7,870 nt of DNA, from NCBI GenBank assembly GCA_023442635.1, contig JAEZYR010000033.1, positions 1-7,870 on the forward strand. The letters run 5' to 3'. The notes beneath the pieces are model-generated. The model was given only the letters and a program-made list of their open reading frames with translations. It was not told where the DNA came from and did not search any database. The stretch's first letter is position 1; every line of letters starts with the position of its first letter. Shown here piece after piece: positions 1-5,655 of this stretch. Source of the stretch: Bacillota bacterium. GTDB lineage: Bacteria > Bacillota > Clostridia > Saccharofermentanales > Fastidiosipilaceae. The position numbers and the translations under genes were made by a program.

Positions 1-1
1 C

Positions 2-1228
2 TTAGTGACGGGCTATGACATCATATTCTTCTGGGTCGCTCGTATGATTTTTTCGGGACTGGAACATACAGGAAAGATCCCCTTTAGAACGGTTCTGTTT
101 CATGGCCTTGTGCGTGATGCTCAAGGACAAAAAATGAGCAAATCTTTGGATAACGGCGTTGATCCGCTCGAAGTTATCGATCAGTATGGAGCTGATCCTC
201 TGCGCTACGCTTTGTTTACTGGAACGGCACCTGGCAATGATCAGCGCTACCAGACACATCTACTAGAAGCGGGACGAGCCTTTATTAACAAAGTCTGGAA
301 TGCAACCCGATATGTGCTCATGAATTTACCAGACGATTTAGATCTTTGCGCGACAGTTCCCACGATTGATCGGGCTGAGGATCGCTGGATTCTATCTTCT
401 TTGCAGCAGACTATCGAAGAAGTCACGAACAATCTCGAACACTATGATAGTGGATTAGCCTTGGCGAAGATCTATCGCTTTATTTGGGAAGACTTCTGTG
501 ACTGGTATATCGAGATGTCTAAACCGCGGCTACAGCAAGCAGATTCAGAAGATGCCTATCGGGTGCGGTGGGTTTTGAGTACCGTGCTAGGGCAGGCCTT
601 GAGATTGCTACATCCCTTTATGCCGTATGTAACAGAAGCTCTGGCAGCTTACTTGCCTAACACGAGTGCTATGTCATCTAGTCCTTCACTGATGGTAGCA
701 GCCTGGCCAGTTGGAGATCCAAAATGGCGCGATCAGGCGGGCCAGCAGGCTATGGAAGACCTGATGGAAGTGGTACGCCGTATTCGCAATTTAAGGGCGG
801 AGTATCAAGTTAAGCCTAGTCAAGAGTTGACTGTGGCTGTGTATACAGACGATTCGGCCTGCCAGGCTTTACTCGAGAATTTACGCCCTCTCTTAGGCCA
901 CTTGGCAAAAGTAGGGAGCTTGACAATCTATTCGACACAGGATGAGCACCTTCCAGCATCCGTTTCGCTTGCTATACCAGGTGGTGAACTACTGGTGCCA
1001 CTCGGAGAACTCGTTAACTTAGAGCAAGAATTATCACGTAACCAGAAAGAATACGAGCAGGCCATTCAGCAGCAACATAGCCTTCAGCAGAAGTTGGCTA
1101 ATGAGCAATTTGTAGCTAGAGCTCCGAAGGAAGTTGTCGCCAAGGAAAGAGAGAGGCTCAAACGTATTGAAGATCTTCTAGAAACGCTCAAAGATCAGAA
1201 ACGGCAGTTGGAAGAAATGAGACAATAA
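2..1228 (+). CDS. valS: Valine--tRNA ligase, C-terminal part (5' end outside window)
   Basis: ValRS charges tRNA-Val with valine in the cytoplasm and edits mischarged threonine. The reading frame is already open at base 2 and begins with LVTGYDIIFFWVARM, the conserved stretch ahead of the class I KMSKS loop. KMSKS itself lies at 131-145. The anticodon-binding helical domain follows, including the FCDWYIEMSKPR and LHPFMPYVTE signatures. The last 70 or so residues form a charged, Gln/Glu/Lys-rich coiled coil preceded by VPLGELVNLEQEL, the tRNA-binding arm of bacterial ValRS. About 408 codons are present, so more than half of the usual ~880-residue enzyme is off the left edge. The residue after KMSKSL is Asp, where Gly is more common (KMSKSLGNG); I regard this as natural variation. 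The gene ends in TAA and is followed by a strong terminator. Identification is very secure. Confidence 0.97.
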   Translation, partial: LVTGYDIIFFWVARMIFSGLEHTGKIPFRTVLFHGLVRDAQGQKMSKSLDNGVDPLEVIDQYGADPLRYALFTGTAPGNDQRYQTHLLEAGRAFINKVWNATRYVLMNLPDDLDLCATVPTIDRAEDRWILSSLQQTIEEVTNNLEHYDSGLALAKIYRFIWEDFCDWYIEMSKPRLQQADSEDAYRVRWVLSTVLGQALRLLHPFMPYVTEALAAYLPNTSAMSSSPSLMVAAWPVGDPKWRDQAGQQAMEDLMEVVRRIRNLRAEYQVKPSQELTVAVYTDDSACQALLENLRPLLGHLAKVGSLTIYSTQDEHLPASVSLAIPGGELLVPLGELVNLEQELSRNQKEYEQAIQQQHSLQQKLANEQFVARAPKEVVAKERERLKRIEDLLETLKDQKRQLEEMRQ

Positions 1229-1246
1229 AATACACATATTAGGCAG

Positions 1247-1299
1247 AAAAAGCCCGAAAACCCTGAAAGTACTGATATCAGGGTGTTTCGGGCTTTTTT
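1247..1299 (+). terminator. Bidirectional intrinsic terminator between valS and the integrase remnant
   Basis: The arm at 1247-1266 (AAAAAGCCCGAAAACCCTGA) pairs with 1278-1299, giving two stem blocks (CCCTGA/TCAGGG and AGCCCGAAA/TTTCGGGCT) around a loop. A run of six T follows on the plus strand, and a run of five T on the minus strand. It can therefore stop valS from the left and the convergent integrase from the right. Confidence 0.9.
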
Positions 1300-1330
1300 G
1301 TGTTTTGGCGTGCCGCGGATTGTACCGAAA

Positions 1331-1795
1331 TTAGCTTATGAGCTTAGAAAAGGCCTCAGAAATTGCCCGACTCATTGCCCGCTCATGTTCTTCGATTTTT
1401 GCCCGCTCTTTGGCGGTGAGGAGGACAGGGTGATTATAGACCGCGTCCGTATTCATGCTGTCGGAGTGGCCATAGATAGGCTTGAGATCATCTAGGCTTA
1501 GATCTGTACGTTGGCGCGTGTAGCTGATGAAGGTATGGCGCAACTCGTGAAGGGTGAGTTTGATTCCAACAGATGCTGTCCACTGCTCCCAACAGTAGCG
1601 GAGCCTAGGCACAGAGATTCTAGCGCCGTCTTCGGCGCAGAATAGATAGCTAGAGTAAATACAGGCCTCGTCGTGCTTCTGCTGATAACGGCGGATCTGT
1701 TGTAGGGCTAGCCTAGGTAAGAAAAAGCTGCGCTCGCCTCTGGCTGTCTTAGGCTGATTGACCTTGCCATCGGGTGTCACAGACTCGCGGATGTT
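1331..1795 (-). pseudogene. Phage-type tyrosine integrase, C-terminal catalytic fragment
   Basis: Tyrosine recombinases catalyse site-specific phage integration and excision. The fragment (149 residues from a GTG at 1780; the frame reads five codons further back to a stop at 1796-1798) keeps the C-terminal half of the catalytic domain. It has the beta-hairpin Lys in PKTARGERS (residue 11 from the GTG), the HELRHTF box (His78, Arg81), GHS (His105) and the nucleophile Tyr115 in AVYNHP. The N-terminal arm-binding domain, the core-binding SAM-like domain and the first catalytic Arg are all missing; intact phage integrases are about 350-400 residues. It should be inactive. The 3' end faces the valS terminator, the usual layout with the integrase next to its attachment site. 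I mark it a pseudogene because the GTG has no convincing ribosome binding site and family homology appears to run slightly past it to the break. Confidence 0.85.
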
Positions 1796-1840
1796 TTAGG
1801 CAGCGAGTACCTATCTATCAGCGATACGCTTTATGAGGAC

Positions 1841-2467
1841 TTGAACGAGCAACCGCCTGAAGGACTAAGTCAGCAGGAGCTAGAGAGTTTTTATAAGCGC
1901 ACGGAAGCCAAGCGAGCGTGGGTTAAAGAAAGGCTAGACAACTTAGATAAACATGTTGAGTTTGCCTTGCGCTACGTGAAGCTCAAAAACAAAAAGTGGG
2001 CAGTCGTCCTAGTGGCTGAAAGAGAGATGAAGCAGGATGTTATAGCGTCTTGTAACCCGGGAGGCTTTATCCGCTTTAACTACAAGTTCTTGAACGAGTT
2101 AGAAGAGCTTAACTTTAAGAAGTACGGCCGAGGGCGCGCTACAGGCGATATCCCCTATATGGCAGCGGCTAGTGATCCGCGCTCCACACTCTTTCATGAA
2201 TTAGTCCACGCCTGGCAGTTTGAGCAGACAGAGGGGATGGAAGATGAAGAAAAGATAGAGTTTTTAAGGAAAACATTCTTAGAGCTACAAAAAGAAATGG
2301 GGCTTAGCAAGGAAGATGTGCGCAAGATAAGCCAGTATTTAGCTGACAGGCTAGATGATAGGAACTTTGCTGAAGCGCATGCTGAGCTATGGACACACAA
2401 GATACTAGGTGAAATACGCCAGATCATAAAGAAAAAGAGAAAAAAGAGGAGAAAAAAGAAGAAATAG
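1841..2467 (+). CDS. 5'-truncated phage protein with HExxH zincin domain (possible minor head protein C-terminus)
   Basis: This is 208 residues if started at TTG 1841, but the frame is open upstream through the integrase junction and reads plausibly (ADVLGSEYLSISDTLYED) from about 1787. The TTG has only a GAGG two bases ahead of it. I therefore infer that the true start has been deleted. The visible parts are a charged helical N-terminus (residues 10-45), a central region, then STLFHELVHAWQF with His119, Glu120 and His123 as a zinc-metallopeptidase HExxH motif. NFAEAHAELW (residues 176-185) supplies acidic and His candidates for the third zinc ligand. The tail is almost pure Lys/Arg (last 12 residues). 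Its place two genes before a scaffold-like gene suggests the variable C-terminal domain of an SPP1 gp7-like minor head protein, many of which carry appended enzymatic domains. That is inference from position; a free SprT-like or toxin-like zincin is possible. Substrate unknown. Confidence 0.6.
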   Translation: MNEQPPEGLSQQELESFYKRTEAKRAWVKERLDNLDKHVEFALRYVKLKNKKWAVVLVAEREMKQDVIASCNPGGFIRFNYKFLNELEELNFKKYGRGRATGDIPYMAAASDPRSTLFHELVHAWQFEQTEGMEDEEKIEFLRKTFLELQKEMGLSKEDVRKISQYLADRLDDRNFAEAHAELWTHKILGEIRQIIKKKRKKRRKKKK

Positions 2468-2489
2468 CGTGATAAAATGTGATCAGAGA

Positions 2490-2496
2490 GGAGGGG
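2490..2496 (+). promoter_or_regulatory. Ribosome binding site deciding the start of the 141-aa gene
   Basis: GGAGGGG ends five bases before ATG 2502. The alternative in-frame GTG at 2469 has no such site and overlaps the tail of the preceding gene's context, so 2502 is preferred. Confidence 0.8.
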
Positions 2497-2501
2497 ATAT
2501 C

Positions 2502-2927
2502 ATGCAAGCACTTTGCGCGAGTAGAAGGCCAGCTATACTAGGGGATCTACATTTCTATGAGTATCGGGATACCATACTAAAAAGTGGGTATCTTCAGTAC
2601 GACAAGAATAGTGGCCGTGAGTATTTCACAGCTGACAAAAAAAGCGATTTGTGGCCTATCTGGTTCGAGTATCTCCGACTATCTGATTATCTTTGTCGAT
2701 GGGCTGAAGCTAACCCAATTGAACTGCCAGCTTTAGCCGGTGATGAGAGCATAGTAGACGTTCCGCTTCTCGCGCCATGGATTTATCAGAGCTTTAAGTG
2801 GCATTTCACCTGGTATTCAGACTGGGAGGAGATGCCCAAACCCTTGCAGGACGCTTGGAGAGATGCTAGCCGTATAAGGAGCGAGCGCCTAGCCGCCGCA
2901 GGTCTACACGAATATATAGATCTGTGA
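2502..2927 (+). CDS. Unrecognised phage-associated protein, Trp-rich
   Basis: A 141-residue protein that I do not recognise. The start at ATG 2502 is chosen for its excellent ribosome binding site; an upstream in-frame GTG at 2469 would add 11 residues. It has no signal peptide or transmembrane segment. It contains eight tryptophans, several clustered with other aromatics (DLWPIWFEYL around residue 50 and KWHFTWYSDW around residue 100), which suggests a compact globular fold. The C-terminal third is helical and basic (QDAWRDASRIRSERLAAAG). It lies 34 bases after the zincin gene and just before a terminator and the scaffold gene, a place where tailed phages carry small genes of unknown role. 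The frame is intact, so it could still be made if transcribed, although no promoter is evident. Function unknown. Confidence 0.75.
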   Translation: MQALCASRRPAILGDLHFYEYRDTILKSGYLQYDKNSGREYFTADKKSDLWPIWFEYLRLSDYLCRWAEANPIELPALAGDESIVDVPLLAPWIYQSFKWHFTWYSDWEEMPKPLQDAWRDASRIRSERLAAAGLHEYIDL

Positions 2928-2962
2928 GCCTAGAACACAAGCACACATAACACTTTGGAATC

Positions 2963-2984
2963 AAGCCGCGCAAGCGGCTTTTTT
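2963..2984 (+). terminator. Intrinsic terminator with GCAA tetraloop inside the phage module
   Basis: A perfect 7-bp stem AAGCCGC/GCGGCTT closes a GCAA loop (GNRA-type) and runs directly into further T residues (six in a row, 2979-2984). It separates the 141-aa gene from the scaffold-like gene, so it probably reduces rather than abolishes read-through in the original phage operon. Confidence 0.85.
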
Positions 2985-3009
2985 CATACCCAAAAAAAGG
3001 AGGAAAGAG

Positions 3010-3333
3010 ATGTCAGCATTTGCGAAATTAGCCGAAAGCTTGCGCGTGGTCAGCAATACACCAGCGCCAGCCGAGAGCACGAACGAGAACGCAGAGGCTA
3101 GCCAAGAGCAGACAGCCGAAGTCGCAGCAAACGAAGCGACCGAGACAGAAGCGTCAGAGGCTAGCCAAGAGCAGCAGGAGGAGAAAGGAGGCGAGAAGGC
3201 CAGAGACAAGCCCGAAATATTTAGCAAAGACGACGTGCAAAAGATGATCGCCGATGCTATACGCGCCGACCGCGAGCAAACGCAAGCCAAGGCCAAGGAA
3301 AATGACTGTCCGCTTTCTCTGCGGAATGTGTAA
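3010..3333 (+). CDS. Phage scaffold-like protein, C-terminally truncated
   Basis: The ATG at 3010 follows AAAGGAGGAAAG with ideal spacing. Residues 15-65 are a low-complexity Ala/Glu/Thr/Gln stretch with an internal in-frame repeat (AEASQEQ at 28-34 and SEASQEQ at 49-55). Next comes PEIFSKDDVQKMIADAIRADREQ (residues 68-90), which resembles the 'F(T/S)xxDVxxxIxxxxxR' start of the coiled coil in siphovirus scaffold proteins (often annotated DUF4355 or Gp20-like). Scaffold proteins shape the procapsid and then leave or are cleaved. They are normally 170-220 residues; here the charged helical pattern stops at about residue 97, followed by ten unrelated residues and a stop. I infer a deletion junction near 3300. 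The protein cannot be functional as a scaffold because the C-terminal capsid-binding part is gone. Confidence 0.7.
   Translation: MSAFAKLAESLRVVSNTPAPAESTNENAEASQEQTAEVAANEATETEASEASQEQQEEKGGEKARDKPEIFSKDDVQKMIADAIRADREQTQAKAKENDCPLSLRNV
3092..3174 (+). repeat. 20-bp direct repeat, two copies 63 bp apart, in the scaffold-like gene
   Basis: The same 20 bases (CAGAGGCTAGCCAAGAGCAG) occur at 3092-3111 and 3155-3174. The 63-bp spacing is a multiple of three, so both copies encode EASQEQ. This looks like an internal segment duplication in a low-complexity linker. Confidence 0.9.
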
Positions 3334-3427
3334 CCATACCTTTTCATCTACCGTATCGCGAAAATTTAGGCGATCTAGCGTTACGGTAATGTTACGAAAT
3401 CCCGACGCTTGCAAATGCGCTAAATAG
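3302..3427 (+). CDS. Short possible zinc-ribbon ORF or fragment after the scaffold break
   Basis: A 41-residue reading frame starts at ATG 3302, overlapping the end of the truncated scaffold gene in another frame. It reads MTVRFLCGMCNHTF and later NPDACKCAK. The CxxC (residues 7-10) and CxC (37-39) could bind zinc as in a small zinc ribbon. The only ribosome binding site is a weak AAGG three bases ahead. It may instead be the end of a longer phage gene whose front was deleted at the same junction. The opposite strand is also open here (about 3300-3480, containing HLQASGFRNITVTLDRLNF), so the coding strand is uncertain. I do not recognise either reading with confidence. Confidence 0.25.
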   Translation: MTVRFLCGMCNHTFSSTVSRKFRRSSVTVMLRNPDACKCAK

Positions 3428-3481
3428 GTATGTAATAGTAACCGAGCCTTAATCTGAAGCCTAAAAAATGCTAAGCATACC

Positions 3482-3510
3482 TAGGCAGAAAGCGTATAAA
3501 TCGTTATACT
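3482..3510 (+). promoter_or_regulatory. Probable promoter of fba
   Basis: A -10 box TATACT lies at 3505-3510 and a weak -35 TAGGCA at 3482-3487 (four of six consensus bases) with a 17-bp spacer. Transcription would start near 3517, about 63 bases before the fba ATG. No other gene upstream could supply an intact transcript, given the terminators at 1247-1299 and 2963-2984. Confidence 0.55.
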
Positions 3511-3516
3511 GAACAA

Positions 3517-3533
3517 AAATGCTGAGAGCATTT
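3517..3533 (+). promoter_or_regulatory. Perfect inverted repeat at the fba transcription start (possible operator)
   Basis: AAATGCT, a GAG spacer, then AGCATTT. The 7-bp arms match exactly and begin about seven bases after the -10 box, where a repressor would block initiation or the RNA would begin with a short hairpin. It has no T-run, so it is not a terminator. Confidence 0.45.
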
Positions 3534-3579
3534 GAGCCTGTTTATCAGATGCTTTAACAGCTAGCATAAGGAGAAGCAG

Positions 3580-4515
3580 ATGGCTTTAGTAACATCAACT
3601 GAACTATTCAAGCGCGCATATGCGGAAGGCTATGCTTTGGGTGCCTTTAACGTCAACAATATGGAGATCATTCAGGGCATTACCGAGGCTGCAGCTGAGC
3701 TCCGTGCACCCCTGATCCTTCAGGTTTCATCTGGTGCGCGTAAGTACGCCAATCATACCTACTTGGTTAAGCTGGTAGAGGCGGCAATAGCCGAGACGGA
3801 TCTTCCGATCGTCCTCTACTTGGATCACGGTGATAGCTTCGAACTTTGCAAGAGCTGTATTGATGGCGGTTTTACCTCGGTCATGATTGATGGTTCACAT
3901 CTGCCTTACGAAGAGAACATCAAGCTGACACGTCAGGTTGTTGAATATGCTCATGACCATGGTGTTGTGGTCGAAGGTGAGTTGGGTCGCCTTGCTGGTG
4001 TTGAGGATGAGGTCAACGTCAGCGCTGAAGATGCTTCTTATACGCGTCCTCAAGAAGTCGAAGACTTCGTGGGTCGCACGGGCGTCGATTCGCTTGCAAT
4101 CGCAATTGGAACGAGCCATGGTGCCTACAAGTTCAAGCCAGGCCAGAAACCCCAGCTTCGCTTCGATATTCTTGAAGAAATCACCAAACGCCTGCCTGAA
4201 TTCCCCATCGTGCTCCACGGTGCATCATCTGTCATCCCAGAGTATGTTGAGATGATCAATGCCCACGGTGGTAAGATGCCAGATGCTATTGGTATTCCTG
4301 AGGATATGCTTCGTCAGGCTGCCCGTAGTGCTGTTTGCAAGATCAACATCGACAGTGACTTGCGTCTGGCTATGACGGGTACGATCCGCCGTATTTTCGA
4401 CGAGAACCCTTCAGAGTTTGACCCTCGTAAATATCTAGGACCAGCTCGTGATGCGATCCGTGGAATGGTTAAGCACAAGATCGAGAATGTTCTCGGCTGT
4501 GCAGGCAAAGCCTAA
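3580..4515 (+). CDS. fba: Class II fructose-bisphosphate aldolase
   Basis: This zinc enzyme reversibly splits fructose 1,6-bisphosphate into glyceraldehyde 3-phosphate and dihydroxyacetone phosphate in glycolysis and gluconeogenesis. The protein has 311 residues. The visible signatures are GAFNVNNME (21-29), the catalytic Asp82 and zinc ligand His83 in YLDHGDS, GELGRLAGVED (Glu134), the zinc ligand His180 in IGTSHGAYKF, His213 in VLHGASS, and KINIDSD (254-260) for phosphate and substrate binding. The pattern is that of the ~310-residue clostridial branch of class II aldolases. Related tagatose-bisphosphate aldolases share these motifs, but a stand-alone gene with its own promoter and terminator fits the glycolytic enzyme. 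AAGGAG lies six bases before the ATG. Codon use is biased toward optimal C- and T-ending codons, as expected for an abundant protein. Intact. Confidence 0.95.
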   Translation: MALVTSTELFKRAYAEGYALGAFNVNNMEIIQGITEAAAELRAPLILQVSSGARKYANHTYLVKLVEAAIAETDLPIVLYLDHGDSFELCKSCIDGGFTSVMIDGSHLPYEENIKLTRQVVEYAHDHGVVVEGELGRLAGVEDEVNVSAEDASYTRPQEVEDFVGRTGVDSLAIAIGTSHGAYKFKPGQKPQLRFDILEEITKRLPEFPIVLHGASSVIPEYVEMINAHGGKMPDAIGIPEDMLRQAARSAVCKINIDSDLRLAMTGTIRRIFDENPSEFDPRKYLGPARDAIRGMVKHKIENVLGCAGKA

Positions 4516-4533
4516 GATCAAATTGGAATTTTT

Positions 4534-4564
4534 AGAGGCCGCCTCTAGCGAGGCGGTCTTTTTT
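4534..4564 (+). terminator. Intrinsic terminator of fba
   Basis: CCGCCTC (4539-4545), a TAGC loop, then GAGGCGG (4550-4556), extended outward by AGAGG/TCTTT pairs including G-U, and followed by a run of T to 4564. It lies 19 bases after the fba stop. Confidence 0.92.
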
Positions 4565-4680
4565 ATGTCCAAAACGAGAGGATTCTGGAAAAAGCTAATA
4601 TTAAAAAGGGTAAAGATTGAGAGCGTCGGTGGGTTTACTTTTGCATCTGATGTATTGATCTAGAAGCGCGACACAGTAGA
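4565..4680. other. Intergenic gap between convergent fba and phosphoesterase genes
   Basis: About 115 bases with no convincing gene, RNA or repeat. I see no clear terminator for the minus-strand operon; the fba hairpin is followed on the minus strand by GCCTCTAAAAATT, so it could serve weakly in that direction. Confidence 0.5.
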
Positions 4681-5652
4681 TTAAAGTATGTCGAAGATAG
4701 CTAATTCTGGTACAGAAAATAGGCGCAAGGGGAGCAGGACTGAGCCGCAGCCACGACCGATATAGAGAAAACTCTTTTTCCAGCTGAAAAGGCCGTGATA
4801 GTAGCCATATCGGCTCAGACGATCATGTGGGCGCAACAACTTAAATTCTAAGCGGGCTGGTAAACGTACTTGCCCATTGTGATAGTGGCCGCTAAAGCAA
4901 GCGCGAAATTGATCGGAATCGAGCTGCAAGAGAGTATCGGGATTGTGTGCAAAGAGAAGACGCCGCTCTGGCGGTACTTCCAGAGAGCCCATAGCTTTTT
5001 CTAGTGAAGGTTGCCCTAAGCGCAAATCTTCTAAACCGATGATTGCCCAACGTTCATTGTGGCGATCCAGAATGTAGTGCTCATTGGCTAACCAAATAGC
5101 GCCCGTACTTTCCGCGTCTTGTCGACTAAGTCCTTCATCATGATTGCCCCAAATGGCAAGAAAGGGAATGCCCAAGGCTTTCAAAGCTTTGGCATAGTAA
5201 CGAAAGTGCTCCAAGCCTAACGTTCGATCTTTTTCAGACGACGAAAGATCCCCTCCAAAGACCACTAAGTCTGGGGCTGATAGAAGTATGGCTTTGAGGA
5301 AACGAGAAGGATCTAGGAGAAGCTGGCCAGCGTGATAGTCAGAAAAAAAGGCCAGACGCAGCTTTGGGTGCAATTCTGATTGAGCATCCTCAGCTAGGTC
5401 TGGACACAAGGGGCGCCAGATGCGATCTCGCATACCCAAAGTAGGATCCAAAGGCAGACGCTGGTACGGCCATTTTTCGACGGGAGGGACAGCGGGAAGC
5501 GTATGGGCTCGTTTGGGGGTGGATTCTATCCGCTTTGGAGCTTCTTGGGGAATGAGATATCCTAAAATCTCAAAAAGTCTAGGCTCCAAAAAGGCTCGCA
5601 GACCCAAAAGGGCTGCGAGCACAATAAGGAGGCTGAGGCAAATCTGTAACAA
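4681..5652 (-). CDS. Membrane-anchored calcineurin-like metallophosphoesterase (YkuE-like)
   Basis: A 323-residue protein of the dinuclear metallophosphatase superfamily. Residues 4-19 are a hydrophobic helix (signal anchor), followed by a Pro-rich linker to about 95, so the catalytic domain probably sits outside the membrane. The catalytic motifs appear in order: FFSDYHAG (Asp105, His107), GGDLSS (Asp135), GNHDEG (Asn170, His171), AHNPD (His236) and SGHYHNGQVRLP (His256, His258). This set is typical of the YkuE/LpxG-like group, whose substrates are lipid or cell-envelope phosphoesters; the substrate here is unknown. The YkuE consensus SDLH and SGHTHGGQ is altered to SDYH and SGHYHNGQ, but all metal ligands remain. 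The start is TTG 5652, the only start between the nagA stop (TAA 5656-5658) and the hydrophobic helix, with GAGG about nine bases upstream. It is clearly co-transcribed and probably translationally coupled with nagA. Confidence 0.88.
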   Translation of the reverse strand: MLQICLSLLIVLAALLGLRAFLEPRLFEILGYLIPQEAPKRIESTPKRAHTLPAVPPVEKWPYQRLPLDPTLGMRDRIWRPLCPDLAEDAQSELHPKLRLAFFSDYHAGQLLLDPSRFLKAILLSAPDLVVFGGDLSSSEKDRTLGLEHFRYYAKALKALGIPFLAIWGNHDEGLSRQDAESTGAIWLANEHYILDRHNERWAIIGLEDLRLGQPSLEKAMGSLEVPPERRLLFAHNPDTLLQLDSDQFRACFSGHYHNGQVRLPARLEFKLLRPHDRLSRYGYYHGLFSWKKSFLYIGRGCGSVLLPLRLFSVPELAIFDIL

Positions 5653-5655
5653 GAA

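Larger units (their letters stand above)
1240..3491. mobile_element. Decayed prophage remnant with two internal deletions
   Basis: Between two housekeeping genes lie an outward-pointing tyrosine integrase fragment, a zincin-containing probable head protein fragment, a small unknown gene and the start of a scaffold-like gene. The order matches an integrase end and a head-gene module of a tailed phage, but lysogeny, replication, terminase, portal, capsid, tail and lysis genes are absent. Both the integrase and its divergent neighbour are broken at about 1785-1800, and the scaffold gene is broken at about 3300. The outer limits are inferred from the valS stop, the fba promoter and a short imperfect repeat at 1235-1249 and 3476-3491. 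Phage origin is well supported; the exact ends are not. Confidence 0.75.

Noticed and set aside
1283..1495. Plus-strand 70-aa reading frame overlapping the terminator and integrase
   Set aside because: It lies antisense to clear integrase motifs, starts inside the terminator stem and has no ribosome binding site.
2961..3347. Minus-strand 128-aa frame, Ser/Ala-rich and membrane-like
   Set aside because: It is the antisense image of the Ala/Glu-rich scaffold gene, which has a strong ribosome binding site on the plus strand; it also crosses the terminator.
3154..3480. Minus-strand frame containing HLQASGFRNITVTLDRLNF, plausible as protein
   Set aside because: Its C-terminal half is antisense to the scaffold gene and no family was recognised. 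Only the 3300-3480 part could be a real fragment, so it is mentioned as an alternative rather than called.
1229..3579. tRNA gene as phage attachment site, or a CRISPR array
   Set aside because: No tRNA-like cloverleaf or TPsiC-type sequence was seen at either edge, and there is no regularly spaced repeat series.
3938..4255. Plus-strand 105-aa frame within fba
   Set aside because: It is an overlapping shadow of the aldolase frame, with no family features.
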